Shown: one piece after another, positions 12,642-24,701 of the stretch
Layout: each line of letters starts with the position of its first letter
Position numbering within the stretch: the first letter of the stretch is position 1
DNA from: Albifimbria verrucaria
Lineage: Eukaryota > Ascomycota > Sordariomycetes > Hypocreales > Stachybotryaceae
Assembly: GCA_020081605.1 (NCBI GenBank)
Contig: JAHREC010000013.1
Location: 1,550,001-1,614,000 of the forward strand
Length of the DNA stretch: 64,000 nt
Direction: 5' to 3'
Notes under the pieces: generated by a model
Told to the model about the DNA's origin: nothing
The model's input: only the letters and a program-made list of their open reading frames with translations
Databases searched by the model: none
Made by a program: the position numbers and the translations under genes

Positions 12642-14600
12642 ATGTTGAGCCCCCGTCAGCCGCATTACGCGCCGCAGCAGGAGCAGGGCCGAGCCCATCA
12701 GCACGGAGGACAGTTTGGTGTTCTCACGCCGCACCCAAGACCGGCCGCAGCCACGCCGTCATGGCATACCGGAGAAGCTGTCGATGTTGTGGATGTGCAG
12801 GCCGCATCTCATAGCCAATCTAATAAGCGACTTGTTCCGGATCCGCCAGACTTGGAGGCGTGGAGGGCGCTGTTGTTCAGCGTCGACGGACGTATTGTCC
12901 TAACCAGTGAGCAGTAAGTGTTATATAATTCCTTATATGCTTCTGTAACTGTGGTCTTGAACTGGTCTCTGACAATACATCTCGCGTATTGGTCGGTGGG
13001 CTGGACTGCTACAATATGAGCCACCCTGGCATGATCACTATCGAATCTTGCTCTAACTTCACCTACGCAGATTTGAGACTTACTTTCCACACGTGGACAA
13101 CGTATATTCCCATCGTTCTACTCAGCGCTACAAGCGCAAGCCCTTTGTCTCGCACTATTGGGATTGCCGCATGAAGGGCCGACCACCCGGCACTCCCAAG
13201 TCCGACGACCCTAACAAGAAGAAGCGCAAGCGTACCGTCCGCGAGCGCGACTTGTGTGATGTTAAGATCAAGATAACGGAATACTTCCCCGGCGCCCAAA
13301 TCGTCCCGGAAGCGAGCGATGCACCTGCCGGTGAGGGCAGCGGCCTGGGCTTGCTGTCCTGGCGCAGCCCATCACCGTGGAGCCTGGCCAGCGCTATTGG
13401 ACGCTTCAACGCGTCAATGGTAACGGAAATAATGGCAAAGGCGACGGGGTTGCTGGGCCGCATAAGCACACTTTAGAAAAGAGTGATGATATCAAGAAGA
13501 ACAGCGTACAACGCCACCTAGCGCAGCAGACTAAGGGCATTACGAAGCCACAGCAACAGGTGAGGGCGGTCAGTCTCCCTCTTCTTCACGCATTTCAATT
13601 CTCATATTCTAGTAACACCGTATTATTGTCCTCCCTCAGTGGCTGATTGATTGACATAGCCGCGGATTCCTCAACGGAGAGCCACGGGCACGGCGCTTTC
13701 CACAGTTCGCAAGCATAGCAAAGAGAGCGACTTCAAGCTCTTTGCAGCTTGTTTCTGGTAGGCCCCGTGAACATCGAATATGCCGTACCGAAGATGTGCC
13801 TAACACTGCTCAACTAGCCCCTTCTCACAGCGTGTCTGGATCGCGCTTGAAGCCAAGGGCATCTCGTACCAGTACTGCGAGGTCGACCCGTTTCAGAAGC
13901 CAACAGCGAAGCAACTGCTAGAGGCGAACCCCGAGGCGTCGTTCCCGCGATTCGTCACGGGGAGTGGAGATGTGCCGAGAGCGCCGTGATTTTGGAATAT
14001 GTTTGTCTTTCCAAGCCAGCAATGCTCCGGCAGCTGTTCCCTCAAACCTCAAGAATTCCGGGCTAACGTATTCTGCGTTTGAAAATATCTAGTTAGAAGA
14101 TGTTGACAATAGTACACCGCTCTATCCACCAGATCCTCATCTCAAAGCAACCTGTCGGCTCTGGATCGATCATGTAAGTGAACCCCTTGTCCATAGCCCA
14201 TGTGTAGCAGCTGTTCCTTATCTGATATCTGCCTATGATAGATCAATACCCGCATAGTGCCAGCCTTCTTTGCGCTTCTTCGGGGACAAAGCCTGGCCAT
14301 ACAGGGAGATTATAGTAACCAACTTCAAACCCAGATCGAGAGCCTAGTGCTCGCTGCCGATGAGCAAGTGCGTATCTTACTGATGCTATCCGCTCAGCAC
14401 CCTAAAAGCCACTGACTAATAACCAATTTCGACAGGGACCCTATTTCCTCGGAAACAGCCTATCCCTGGTGGACATTCATCTGGCACCGTTTGCCCTTCG
14501 TTTATCTCGCCTGCTGCAGCCCTTGCACGGCTGGACCGACCCTAATGTAGGAGTACGCTGGCAGCGCTGGCTCGAGGCTTTCGAGGAAATGGTCATATAA
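12642..14600 (+). CDS. Glutathione S-transferase (omega/Ure2-like) with a basic N-terminal extension
   Basis: The C-terminal ~225 residues form a GST: thioredoxin fold with the CPFSQRVWIALEAKG motif (a cysteine-type active site as in omega GSTs), NPRGVVPAIRHG and ESAVILEYLED, then the helical domain ending in LQPLHGWTDP. In front lie ~230 residues with FETYFPHVDNVYSHRSTQRY, SHYWDC and the basic GRPPGTPKSDDPNKKKRKR, resembling an AT-hook or nuclear-localisation segment. Introns: 12914-13070, 13560-13659, 13758-13817, 14001-14092, 14174-14241, 14368-14435. One base is missing near 13350 and one in the C run at 13929-13932. The exons then give 471 residues. The start at 12642 is the first ATG in the exon; the true 5' end may lie upstream. 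The substrate is unknown. Confidence 0.82.
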
Positions 14601-15226
14601 AAGCTACTACGAGCTCGAGAGAGTTATACAAGGAGACGGTAGAGCTGCTTGCTCAGCAACAGCTCGGTGTAACAAATGGAGAGTCTTGAGGATAGTTCAT
14701 TCTCTATCTGCTGGCCACCATCTGCCAAGATATAATCCTGAGAGGCTTCACACGGAAATGTTCGTTGCGTGAACAAATATGATAGGGAAAGATATAGAAC
14801 TTCAACGTCATGTAACAATACACTAGGGTTAGTATAAGCACATAATTTTTTTATCACATTGCAACCACAAGAAAAGCTCAAGAGGCATAATCCAGCTTTA
14901 GGAACGATCCTAGGACCAGGACGAGGGCACTCAAAACCATATCTCTTCTCCTTGTAATCCAACATTTTGTTGAAATGCCTGTAAACAGCCTTCAATAAGG
15001 CGTAGCACATCTCAGCTATTCAACAGAGTTCATAATGATGACCAAACGCCGGTGGTTCCCTGCTCTCCAAGCAACCTTCTATGACCATATCCTTCCGTCT
15101 ACACGCACCCCAACGCCCGGCTATATCATAACAACATACAACAAAACAAGATAGCTTCGCAACAAATGTATGCAACGAAAACGAGGCAAGGGTCAAGAAT
15201 AACCCGCTTCGCTACAAAATCGCAGG
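14601..15226. other. Convergent 3' spacer between GST and phosphate transporter
   Basis: Two genes end towards each other here. A 128-codon minus-strand frame at 14624-15010 has no recognisable domain and is probably chance. I see nothing else. Confidence 0.5.
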
Positions 15227-17429
15227 CTAAATGGGTGAATCATCCCGTAGACGGGCCATTTCTCTCTTCCTTTTGATGTCCGCCAGCTTCTCCTTCAGCG
15301 TAATCACTTCGCCGCCCTGACGTGCTCTCTCACGGCCCTCGCCTAGTTCTTCGAGGTTTTCGTTTCTAAATACCATTTGTCCCTTCACGAACCCAACGCT
15401 GGGGTCGGGAAGGTAAGCCAGGAGAATATTGCACCAAAGGCTGCGACAGAGCCGAACAAGATGAATATGAGGCCCTGGCGTTTGGCGTTGTCGTAAGCTC
15501 TATTGATACCATATACAGTACCCACTGCGACCATGCTACCAAGCTTGCCAGCGGCCGCAGATATGCCGTGGCAAGTGCATCGGTAGCACGTTGGGAAGAT
15601 CTCTGCGGGTGTTATGAATGTCAGAGTATTTGCTCCTATTGAGACGTTCCGTTAGTCAAGTGCTTTCTTGCGTGCAGTTTTATGCAGCTTCTTTTGGTAT
15701 TCACTCACCGAAATTGAACAAAAAGTGACACAGCGCAACGAAGACGACAGTGGCTGGAGCACCGGACGTTTGATGCACACCATAGTAAACACCTCCCGTT
15801 ATCATAAAAGCCAAGGTGAGAACCAAGAAGGATGCCGTAAGCCAGTGACGCCGGGAATCCGATTCGCCAGAAGAACAAAGCAGAGACTCCCTGAGATGGA
15901 TGCTACAGAGACAGTGAGCAGATATTGTTTAGTCTGCTCGACTAGAACATCATAAATCGTGTTACAGGGGTGGGTTGCATCTGTCTGCCACATCGGGAGG
16001 CCAGTTACCGCCCAGCCAGGAACTGTAGATGTGCCGTTTGTAAATGCCGAGTTCCAACACTCGAGTCTGTCATCGATTGGAGTCGGAGGTGTCGTCGCCC
16101 ACATATCTGAGAGTGTTCCCCTATTATCGAGCGAGAGACCATAGAAACTTACGTCCAAAACGAACCATGTAGCTGACGTTCCCAACAGATAGTACCAATT
16201 CCCTTCCCGAATGAAGTAGTTGTACAAGTCCTCAAACGAGAATTGAATGGGCATAGGCTGAGGAGAGTTCTCCGGATGCATAGCGTTGGACGAGTGCAAA
16301 CCATTACCATGCATTCCATTTGTTGGATGCATTTGGAAACTAGTCGGAACACCAGAAGGAGCGCCGTAAACTCGCTGGGTATGCATAATGGCGAGGGTGG
16401 GTTTGTTTCGGACTTCGAGACTATACAGCCCGCAATCGAAGAGAAAGAAGCGGAAGATGATGGCAAGGAGCGCCGGGATGGCGCCCGAACCGATGACAAT
16501 TCGCCAGATTCCGTCAACGGCATCTCGACATTCTTCTTCGTAAAGCGTATCCAGTCCACAGCGCATAGCTCGAAGCTTCTTGGAGTCCTCGAATCCAAGT
16601 AAAACGAATAGCCCCACCAACTGCGCAAGAGCTTGGCCAATGGGCTGCATAAGAAACACACTGGATATCATCGTGGCCCTCGACTGGGTGCTAGACCATT
16701 CCGATGTGATTACTGCGCTGAGGGGATATTCCGCGCCAATGCCTTTGTTTCAAGTCAGAGGTTGCTGGCTGAGGAGCTGGGAAGCCCAGCCAGAGATAGG
16801 TACGACGGCTTACCGATGCCCATAACAAAACGCCACCAGACAAATAGACCCAGGAACGACATATCACCATATCCATGGCTGCTTGTAGCCACGCCAATGG
16901 TCGAAACGATGACGAGGACGAGTTCAATGCCATACAGTCGAGTTCGGCCATAGAAGTCAGCCAAGAAGCCAAAGCTTAGCTGACCACAAACAGAGCCAAA
17001 CAAAGTACACATGTTAATCAGTAGGCCGGGCCATGACTTGCCCTCAGGCCAGTATACGTAGGAAACGGAAGCGAGGATGACATTGGTGGAGAAGAGGTTG
17101 TAACTGAGCCAGGGCGTGTTAGAGAGGGACGATCGCTTGCTTAACGCATCCGATATTATCAGATGACGGAGGGGCAACAGAGAAGACGCACGAGTCGGTA
17201 AGGAAACCAGAGGCTGCGACGCCCCAAATACGAAAGTTCCATGAGTTTAAGTCGAGTTCATATCGCAACTGGTGGCGGTCCTATATCGGCGGCACGATTA
17301 ATGGGACAAGAGCGCGCCGACGATTATCTACTGGCAACACACCTGGCTGTCCTGACTAGGCAAGGCAGAACTGTCAAAGCCGAGGAAACCACGGTTTCGA
17401 CGACGGAGGTTGGGCGGTCCGGAAGGCAT
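15227..17429 (-). CDS. MFS inorganic phosphate transporter (PHO84-like), 2 frame breaks
   Basis: Plasma-membrane phosphate:proton symporter of the major facilitator superfamily. Twelve hydrophobic segments can be followed, from [19 protein letters not shown] to [19 protein letters not shown]. The family signature [13 protein letters not shown] lies after TM4, and [13 protein letters not shown] is the MFS TM2-3 loop motif. A large loop follows TM6, and a second long polar stretch lies between TM7 and TM8. Introns, in plus coordinates: 17281-17342, 17104-17191, 16743-16813, 15636-15708. Exon 1 starts at the ATG 17427-17429 ([11 protein letters not shown]). One base is missing near 15853-15855 and one near 15418. 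The exons give 636 residues, somewhat long for the family because of the loops. Confidence 0.88.
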
Positions 17430-20330
17430 GTCTGAGGATGTGTAGATGTGGAATTGCCCGAGCGGAGGCTGGCAACCCTACGAGGGTGCGCCTTTGAGCA
17501 AGGACAAGCGCCACGGAACCGAGAGTGAAGGCGCAAAGTCGGACGGTCTGGAGATGAATTGGGCTTGACGTAGAAACCGAGCGTAGGCCGCGGGGATCGC
17601 AGTCGAGCGCTTTGGTATGCGCTCTAATATCGTGGGATCGTGGGATAAGAGGAGGCTTCGTCAGGATCTGGACAGCTGCGAGACGAAACAGTCATTCGGA
17701 GACAAGGGGCGACAGAGGACATGGCCATGTACACGGAAACTGAGGCAAAGGCGACGAGAGATTCGGAGGTGAAGAATGACAGAGACGGGTTGAAAAGGAA
17801 GAGAAAGGATGTCAACCATGCATCTCTACAACAGAGCCGGCAGGGAGTTGGACCACCTTAATCGATACGGTACCTCAGCCACGGTACCTTCCCACCACCC
17901 ACCTGGTCCAGGTCCATGGCCTAAGGTCCAAGAATAAGGTAATGTGCCTGCTACACACTACCTTATGGCTTGGTGACTGACTGACCGACCCCGAAAGGGC
18001 TGAAGAGTAGCGGGGCGGTCCCTGGTTAGCGGGAGGACAGTGCTGGCCATACGGTACTGCGATGCGGTTGTGGCCCCCAGCGAGGAGAGAGAGCGCGCTT
18101 TCACACGTGTGTATGGGCCTAAATGTGTATAGCCATGTATGCCTGTACGTCCCTTGCCTGCGGCGCGCGGCATGGCTGGTGACGGCGGAAATGAAGGGCT
18201 CGCAGCCAAGAGGGCGAGCGAGCACAAGCAAGGACGTACAGAATCAGGCGTCCCACATGGAGCCCATGTATCAACGTAGACGGGGCTGCATTGGATGGCT
18301 TGTGCGGTGATGGTTGTGTTGGTGGTGGTGGTCGTTGTGATTGCGGCAGCAGATGGCGACAAGGGTGGGAAGGGCAGCCCTGGCGCCGCTAGGAAATTCA
18401 ATAGCACATCGACATGTCCAGAGGTGATTGAGATGATCCACCCTACCAAACGAGCGTCTGGCTGCACGGGGAGAGCGAGGCTTGTCCACAAGTGCAGTTG
18501 AGGCTGGTACGTAGATGGGGATGGGAGCGAACGGTTCGAGATGGGCATTTTGTGGCTGGGTTTAGAAAAACCAAACATGAAAACGTGGTGTCGCGGGAGG
18601 ATTAGACACAACAGAGCACAGCAGAGCACGGCAGAGAAAGAAAGACAGAGATAGAGAGCACAGCGCACAGTCTGGGCACACAGTATGGATGTTGGCGCAC
18701 GTCCGGATGCACGTGGTGAAGGGTCCATCATTGTGGGTTAGTTTGGTGGGGGTAAGGAAGCTCAGCAGGTACCCATTCAAGAGTGCTACCTCGACCCTGT
18801 TTCCTTTCCCAGCATGGGCTGGCCTATTTGCCCTTCGGGTGCTGTATATCCAGTGGAAGAGGTACATTCAACTACTCAGCTTGGTGTTACTCTGTATATC
18901 GAGTATCCGCCGCCGTACAGGAGCTGAAATCGCAACAGAGCATGTCCTTTTCGAGACGTGCCAATACAATCCGGAAAGGCAAAGACCTAAAAGGGGACAA
19001 GGAGAGGACAAGAAGAAGAATCCACCCGTGCCTTGGAGAAACAAGCTGCCGTGCCGGATGGTCGGGATGCACAAAGAACGCCGCGTCGACCTCGGGACCT
19101 GTGAACTGTCGTCGTAAGGGTGGGTAAGCAAAGGAAAGCACGAAAGCAAGGGATCCGATTTTGGGGTAAAGTTGGGGAACTAGCGATTTTCCGCCCAGAA
19201 TCCAAGACGTTAGCTTCGAGTCTTAGCTTTCCCAAGGTGGGGATCACACGAGGCTCCAGCAGCCTCGCATTAACACATCCGCCCTCGAACCCGTGGGTTG
19301 TTTGAGTTTCTGACAACAAGGACATCCTGCCCTGCTCGGGCTTCACGACGTCGGTGTAAGATGGGTCAATGGGCCGACACATGCTGCCTCGCCACTGGAG
19401 GCGATCAGCCCCTCGACTAAGTACTTTGGAGGATGCCTTCTTCGAGCGCTGATGGTGTCTCCATGGCACGTCAAGGCGTTCCAGGCCCTGCAACCGGATC
19501 CTCTCTCCCACATCCTCCAGTGGCCATCGGGGTTAAGGCGCGAGGCGTTGGGTACCTGCATTGACGACGAGGCTGCAGCCGACAATGAAGTACTACGTAA
19601 TCCGAGCACTATCGTCGGCGTCACCTCTACCAGCACTGCCCGTTATAAGGCTTATTTACCACCTTAGGTAATGTGCAAGCCTCAATCCGGGCTGTCTGCC
19701 GCGGATCGAGGAGCCTGGTCAGGGGTTGCCTGACGCCTACAGCGTTGTATTTGCAGCCCTCCTCAACCGGTTTCCTGCTCTTCAGCTCCGTCTGGTGCCT
19801 GCTGGTGTGCCTTCGTCTGTCAGTATGACCTGCGTGGTGGCCGTACGTTGGTTTAAGCTAGCCTGGGCTCCCTGCCTCCGGCCACCAAGGCCAAGGCTTG
19901 GGCATGTTAGAGCACTCGAGGCCAAGCAACCACCATCTTCAGCCTTCGACTCCACCGTCGACACTCTGCCAGCCCATCAAGACAGAGTCTGGTCCCCGTG
20001 CACGTCGCTCCCGCCTCTAGTGGAGCGACCGTGTAACCCCCTGCCCACCCGTCTTAGCCAATTCTGTGGCTGCTTGGGGCTCGCCTCGAAATCCGACTCG
20101 CTTGACTAACAAAGACGAATGGAAGATTCATGCGGTCATGCCATTGTGAGGAAATGGGAAGAGTGGGGTGCCGTTGAACCTCATCTCACTTCACAACGGC
20201 GGCCTGTTTTCTGGAACACTCTGCGACAGTGAAGCCACAGAGCCTTCCCAGGCTCCCACGCCATGCCTGTTGGTGACTTTTTAAATATGAGGCGTATCGG
20301 AGGTGGATGTCAAGCAAGCAGGCAAGGACG

Positions 20331-20361
<31 letters not shown>
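20331..20361. repeat. Microsatellite (GGCA)n
   Basis: About eight tandem CAGG/GGCA units in the spacer upstream of the gene at 21404. Confidence 0.9.
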
Positions 20362-20363
<2 letters not shown>

Positions 20364-20645
20364 AGGGGGCGGATGAAACAAAAATTTGGAAGAAGTAAGT
20401 GTACGCATGAACGTCCGTTGCCTTCGGATAGCATTGCCCCATGTGCTGTATCTACGATATTTGCCTGGAACCTGTCTACCGTACTTACGTCGGCTACAGA
20501 GCAATGCTATATGGTCTTCTGCAAAAACTCAGCGATTGTTCCAAGGATTGGAAAAAATAATCGAAATGCTCAATTCTGACCCAAAGAGTTTCTTTAATAT
20601 GCCTGTCTTCATCCTGCAATGCCTGTCCCTTGCAGCTACACGTGT

Positions 20646-20677
20646 GCTTGCTTGCTTGCTTGCTTGTTTGTTTGTTT
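20646..20677. repeat. Microsatellite (TTGC)n merging into (GTTT)n
   Basis: About five TTGC units pass directly into three GTTT units. The change of one base per unit suggests a mutated single array. Confidence 0.85.
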
Positions 20678-21403
20678 CCTTCTAAGTTGCTTGTCGCTTT
20701 GGGCTGTAGTGGCTCGCCTCCTCTAGAACCCCACCAAAGCCAACTAACCACAAACCCAAGACCCTGAACCACAATCGTGACTCTTCCCACTCCTCCGATC
20801 CTCCCACACAACAAGCCCACCCGATGCTGCACAGGCCCAGCGCCCATCACGCTTGCTACTCACTGTATCCGCGACCCGGACTGCGCATCCTCTTCCGTTC
20901 CCTATCGCGCATATCGGACCGCGCTCATACTTTGCCTCTTCTCCTCCTCCCCTTGAGCTCTTCCATGCACGGAGCTGCGCTAGTGATTTGTGTGCCTCCT
21001 CAGCCAGTCCTCAATCCCTAAACTGCCGCAGCCCATACCATATCTTACACTCCTCCGAGCAAGGCCAACAACATCTGTCTTGATCCTCTCCACAAAGTAG
21101 GGCCAGGGGCTTTTGGCTGCAGCACTCCACACCTGTTGCTGGCTCTCTTCACACTCTGCCGGCGGGGAGGGCTGCCGTCCGGCACTCTTTCGTCACCGTC
21201 CACCTTCTGTTTATCCGCCGTTGGAATATGGCGGTCCGTTGCTTCGCTTCACCTCAATCTCTGCTACGACCGCTGCTGCTGCCGGGACTGTGAAGGAGCT
21301 CTGGCCTGCTGCGCTATTGTCATGACAAGGTCCTCGCCGGCGGTCACACTCTGATCGTCGTTGGCCCGCTTCATCATCCTCTCTCCAGTTTCTCATCCGC
21401 AGC

Positions 21404-22801
21404 ATGGCCGCCTCGTCCTCATCCGGCTCTTCCTTCACCTCTTCCTCGCTTGGTCGTCCGCCTACCTACTATAGCCGTTCCTACGTGAGTCCTGTGGATT
21501 CCGCTTGGACACCGACCTCCGGCATCTCTACCATATCTGCACCCTCCACCGATTCCACCATCCCTCAACCGCTGGATCTCGGGCCCCGGGATATCAGGCA
21601 ACAATGTAAGACTAACACGGCCAAAAACTCACTACTGGGTACATGCTTTCTGACAGAGCCTCTACGTGCAGAACTTTGTTTCAGGACACTCCTGACGAGC
21701 AGGTCGTTTATCTCGGGCCTTGGGAGGTCGTGGGGTCGGAGCAACGCCGTGTTCTTTGGCAATGCAGCTATCAAGATGAGCTTCTCGAGCATTATCGTGC
21801 GCGCGCCCTTGCCTCTGCCGGCCGTCTTGGGATTCAGTACTAACACGCTACCCTCGCAGTTCCCTCGGATCTCCCAAACGAGGTACACCCTCACACATTG
21901 CACTCGCGTCATCGCCAATACAATGACCCAAGCGACACGGAACGATACATAACGTTCACTGAGCAGCACAGAGTCAAGTACACCAATGATGAAGGCGTCT
22001 GTATCCATGATCAGTACATGCAGGTCAAGTACGAGTTCACCAGTGTCGAGAGTGCCATGCAGTTTCAGGGCGATTTGCGCAGAAGGGATCTTGTCGATTA
22101 CTACGATGTCGATGTCGCATGGACAAACGTCCATGGGCGTACTGATGGCTTTGGAAAGGTCAAGGGCATTGGTGCCATTCAACGTCTGAAGATGTGGCGC
22201 GATCGCTACACCACTTTTCACTCCCTCAGTGTTCTTGCCAACAAGACCGACGGCCATTATCGTGAATACGACGTTCATCTTTTCGAAGCAGAGATCCGCA
22301 CCCGCGACGATCGCGCCAAGCAGGTCCGACTCAGTGTTCATGGGCGTCGGGGAAGTGCGCCTGAAGAAAGCCCTCAGCGTCGGTTTTCTCTACATCACCG
22401 CAGGCGCCCCGTGTTCGATCAACGGAGCATGTAGCCAATGCCGGTCTAGAGTCGAGTCCTTCACATCCAATCGTTGACATTAAGTATCTGGCGCTTCAAT
22501 TCACCAACAGGCAAGGTAAGTCACAATGGGGATTCTTCGACCTACTGTCCCACGAATGGTACCTGACTTCTCCACTAGACTATCAAAGGTTCTTGGGTCG
22601 TTGGTCGAGTGCCCACGGGTCGGATCGTGACTTTCAAGGCATCCCTTTCCTCCTAACCATGTTGAGCTTCCTTCCCCTCAGATCTACGCATTGCCAACGC
22701 CTGGCTCTGCGGATACTGCCTCTGTCCGCAGCCAAACGCGACAGGCCGGGGTACCTGGAGAAAACATAGACCCGGTCGATATAGAAAACTACCAACGGTG
22801 A
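21404..22801 (+). CDS. Conserved ascomycete protein of unknown function, 3 frame breaks
   Basis: I recognise no catalytic domain. The encoded protein (about 407 residues) starts with a Ser/Thr/Pro-rich segment (MAASSSSGSSFTSSSL) and has a conserved-looking core: VVYLGPWEVVGSEQRRVLWQ, ERYITFTEQHRVKYTN, FQGDLRRRDLVDYYDVDVAW and KMWRDRYTTFHSLSVLANK. It ends with DIKYLALQFTNRQDYQRFLG and a polar tail. Introns: 21606-21656, 21797-21859 and 22516-22578. One base seems missing at the first splice junction (~21605), one in the C run at 22407-22410 and one near 22649. The frame re-entering the same kind of conserved sequence after each break supports a real gene. It looks cytosolic or nuclear, with no signal peptide or membrane segment. 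Confidence 0.75.
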
Positions 22802-23378
22802 AGTCCAACTGGTATCAAAAGTCAAAAGAGAACCAATACCTCGAAATTCAGCTATAAACTACTAGTCACGCCGGTCAGCGTTCTCTTAGAGGAACCGCCT
22901 GCAACTGTATCTGCAATTTGCCTATGCTTCTGTCATTCGTAGGAATGATACGAATACTCAACCGTTAAAACAAGATATTGCGGCGGCGTGGTTAATGCAT
23001 GGGCTGACCAGCCCTTGCAAGCAAAAAGAAAATATGCGCCAACGAAAGGGCTGGGAGCTGGGAGCTCGGAATTGACGGGCAGCCCCTCACACGCGGGCAC
23101 CAAGCACATGCTCTGCCCATAGGCCGACATCTTCACCCCACTAGCCCACCAGCAAGCCTCGGACTGGGCCGCATCGACAGACCATCGCCTGTCGTCATCG
23201 ATCAGGCTACTAACCTGGTGGCTGCAGACTCACCAGTTTTACAGCAACCGCCGCCATTACTTGAGCGTGACTGTTGTCCTTTTTGCTTTTTCTTACCATA
23301 ATCTCGGTCACTCCGAGTGCATGACGATCATCGACATTCCAGGCATATTCGCGACAATTGCCAGCACCACTCGACGCA
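22802..23378. other. Tandem spacer upstream of acetate kinase
   Basis: This is the 3' region of the preceding gene and promoter of acetate kinase. I see no gene or notable repeat. Confidence 0.5.
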
Positions 23379-24701
23379 ATGAAAGTCATCCTGGCAATTA
23401 ATGCTGGCTCCAGCTCGGTGAAGGTTTCAGTTTTCTTGGCTGATAAAGATGGATCACCACGCCAAATTGCAGACTCGCAGGTCAGTGGGTTGACGGCACC
23501 TCCGGCCAAGCTCTCCTACCAGCGTCAATCTGGAGACGTCGTACACGACAAGAAGGAAGTTGGCGACTCGGTACAGAGCCAGGGCGACGCCTTCAAACTC
23601 TTGCTCAAGACGCTCATTGACGATTCTGATCTGCATGAGATCAAGTCCAAAGATGATATCTTTATTGCTTGTCATCGTATTGTTCACGGCGGAGACTTTG
23701 ACGATGCAAAGATCATTGCCAATGATACGTATCACGAGCTTGAGCGCCTTAGCGACCTTGCTCCGCTCCACAATGGTGCAGCGTTGGCGATCGTGGATAC
23801 TTGCATGAAAGAACTGCCGGATTCAACAAATGTGGCATGCTTCGACTCACAATTCCACATAACAATCCCTCCTCACATCTCTACATATCCAATTGACCAA
23901 GAAATTGCAAAGAAGAACCACCTGCGCAAGTATGGTTTCCACGGGATTAGCTATGCATTTATTGCTCGGTCTGTAGCACAATATCTTGACAAGAGCCTGG
24001 ATGAACTCAACATCATTGCGCTGCATCTCGGCAGTGGCGCGAGCGCCTGTGCCATCAAGGGAGGCAAGAGTTGGGACACAAGCATGGGATTAACACCGCT
24101 GGCAGGATTGCCAGGAGCTACCCGTAGCGGCAGCATCGACCCGAGGTGAGCCATGGGCACGACGTCGTGCTGAAGGATATAACCGAGCATGGAAGATACT
24201 GATATAAGTCGTGATAGTCTCGTGTTTCATTATGCCAGCGACGTTGGTAAACTGTCTCCGGCATCCACACAACATCTTCATATCTCTAAGGCTGAAGAAA
24301 TCTTAAACAAACAAAGCGGCTGGAAGGCGTTGACGGGGACTACGGACTTTGCCCAGATTGCGAATTCAGATAAGCCACAACACAAACTGGCCTTTGACAT
24401 CTTCGTGGATCGCATCTGTGGTTTTGTGGGCAGCTACTACGTATCACTCGAAGGCAAGGTCGATGCTCTTGTATTTGCAGGAGGCATCGGTGAGAAGAGC
24501 AGCGAGCTACGAGCTGCAGTGGTAAACCGCGCATCATGCCTTGGATTCAGCATCGACAAACAACGCAACAGCAACAAGGTGACCGAGGTGGTGCAAGATA
24601 TCGGCACCGCGGAAGCGAAGCACCGCGTCCTGGTGTGCCAGACGGACGAGCAGTTGGAAATGGCGAGGCTATGCGCGAAGCAACCTCGGTTCTGGTCATG
24701 A
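23379..24701 (+). CDS. ack1: Acetate kinase, intact
   Basis: Interconverts acetate plus ATP with acetyl phosphate plus ADP. In fungi this enzyme usually works with phosphoketolase (Xfp) in a cytosolic acetate/acetyl-phosphate route. Family motifs, in order: NAGSSSVK (phosphate binding) at the N-terminus, CHRIVHGG, APLHN, FDSQFH, RKYGFHGISY, LGSGASACAI, TSMGLTPLAGLPGATRSG and FAGGIGEKSSELR. One intron at 24146-24208 (donor GTGAGC, acceptor AAG) joins SGSIDP to SRDSLVFHY. The 419-residue product has the normal length, and the frame is unbroken, unlike most neighbours. The start at 23379 is right before the NAGSSS motif. No phosphoketolase gene lies in the window. Confidence 0.96.

Larger units (their letters stand above)
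17430..21403. other. Divergent intergenic region, 4 kb
   Basis: It lies between the transporter (-) and the next plus-strand gene. No open frame shows a recognised domain. It contains GGTACC/TACCT motifs near 17865-17960, a GGCA repeat at 20331-20361, a TTGC/GTTT repeat at 20646-20677, and pyrimidine-rich leader sequence from about 20820 to 21400. Confidence 0.4.

Noticed and set aside
14624..15010. 128-codon minus-strand frame between GST and the transporter
   Set aside because: No domain, no splice context and located in the shared 3' spacer; probably chance.
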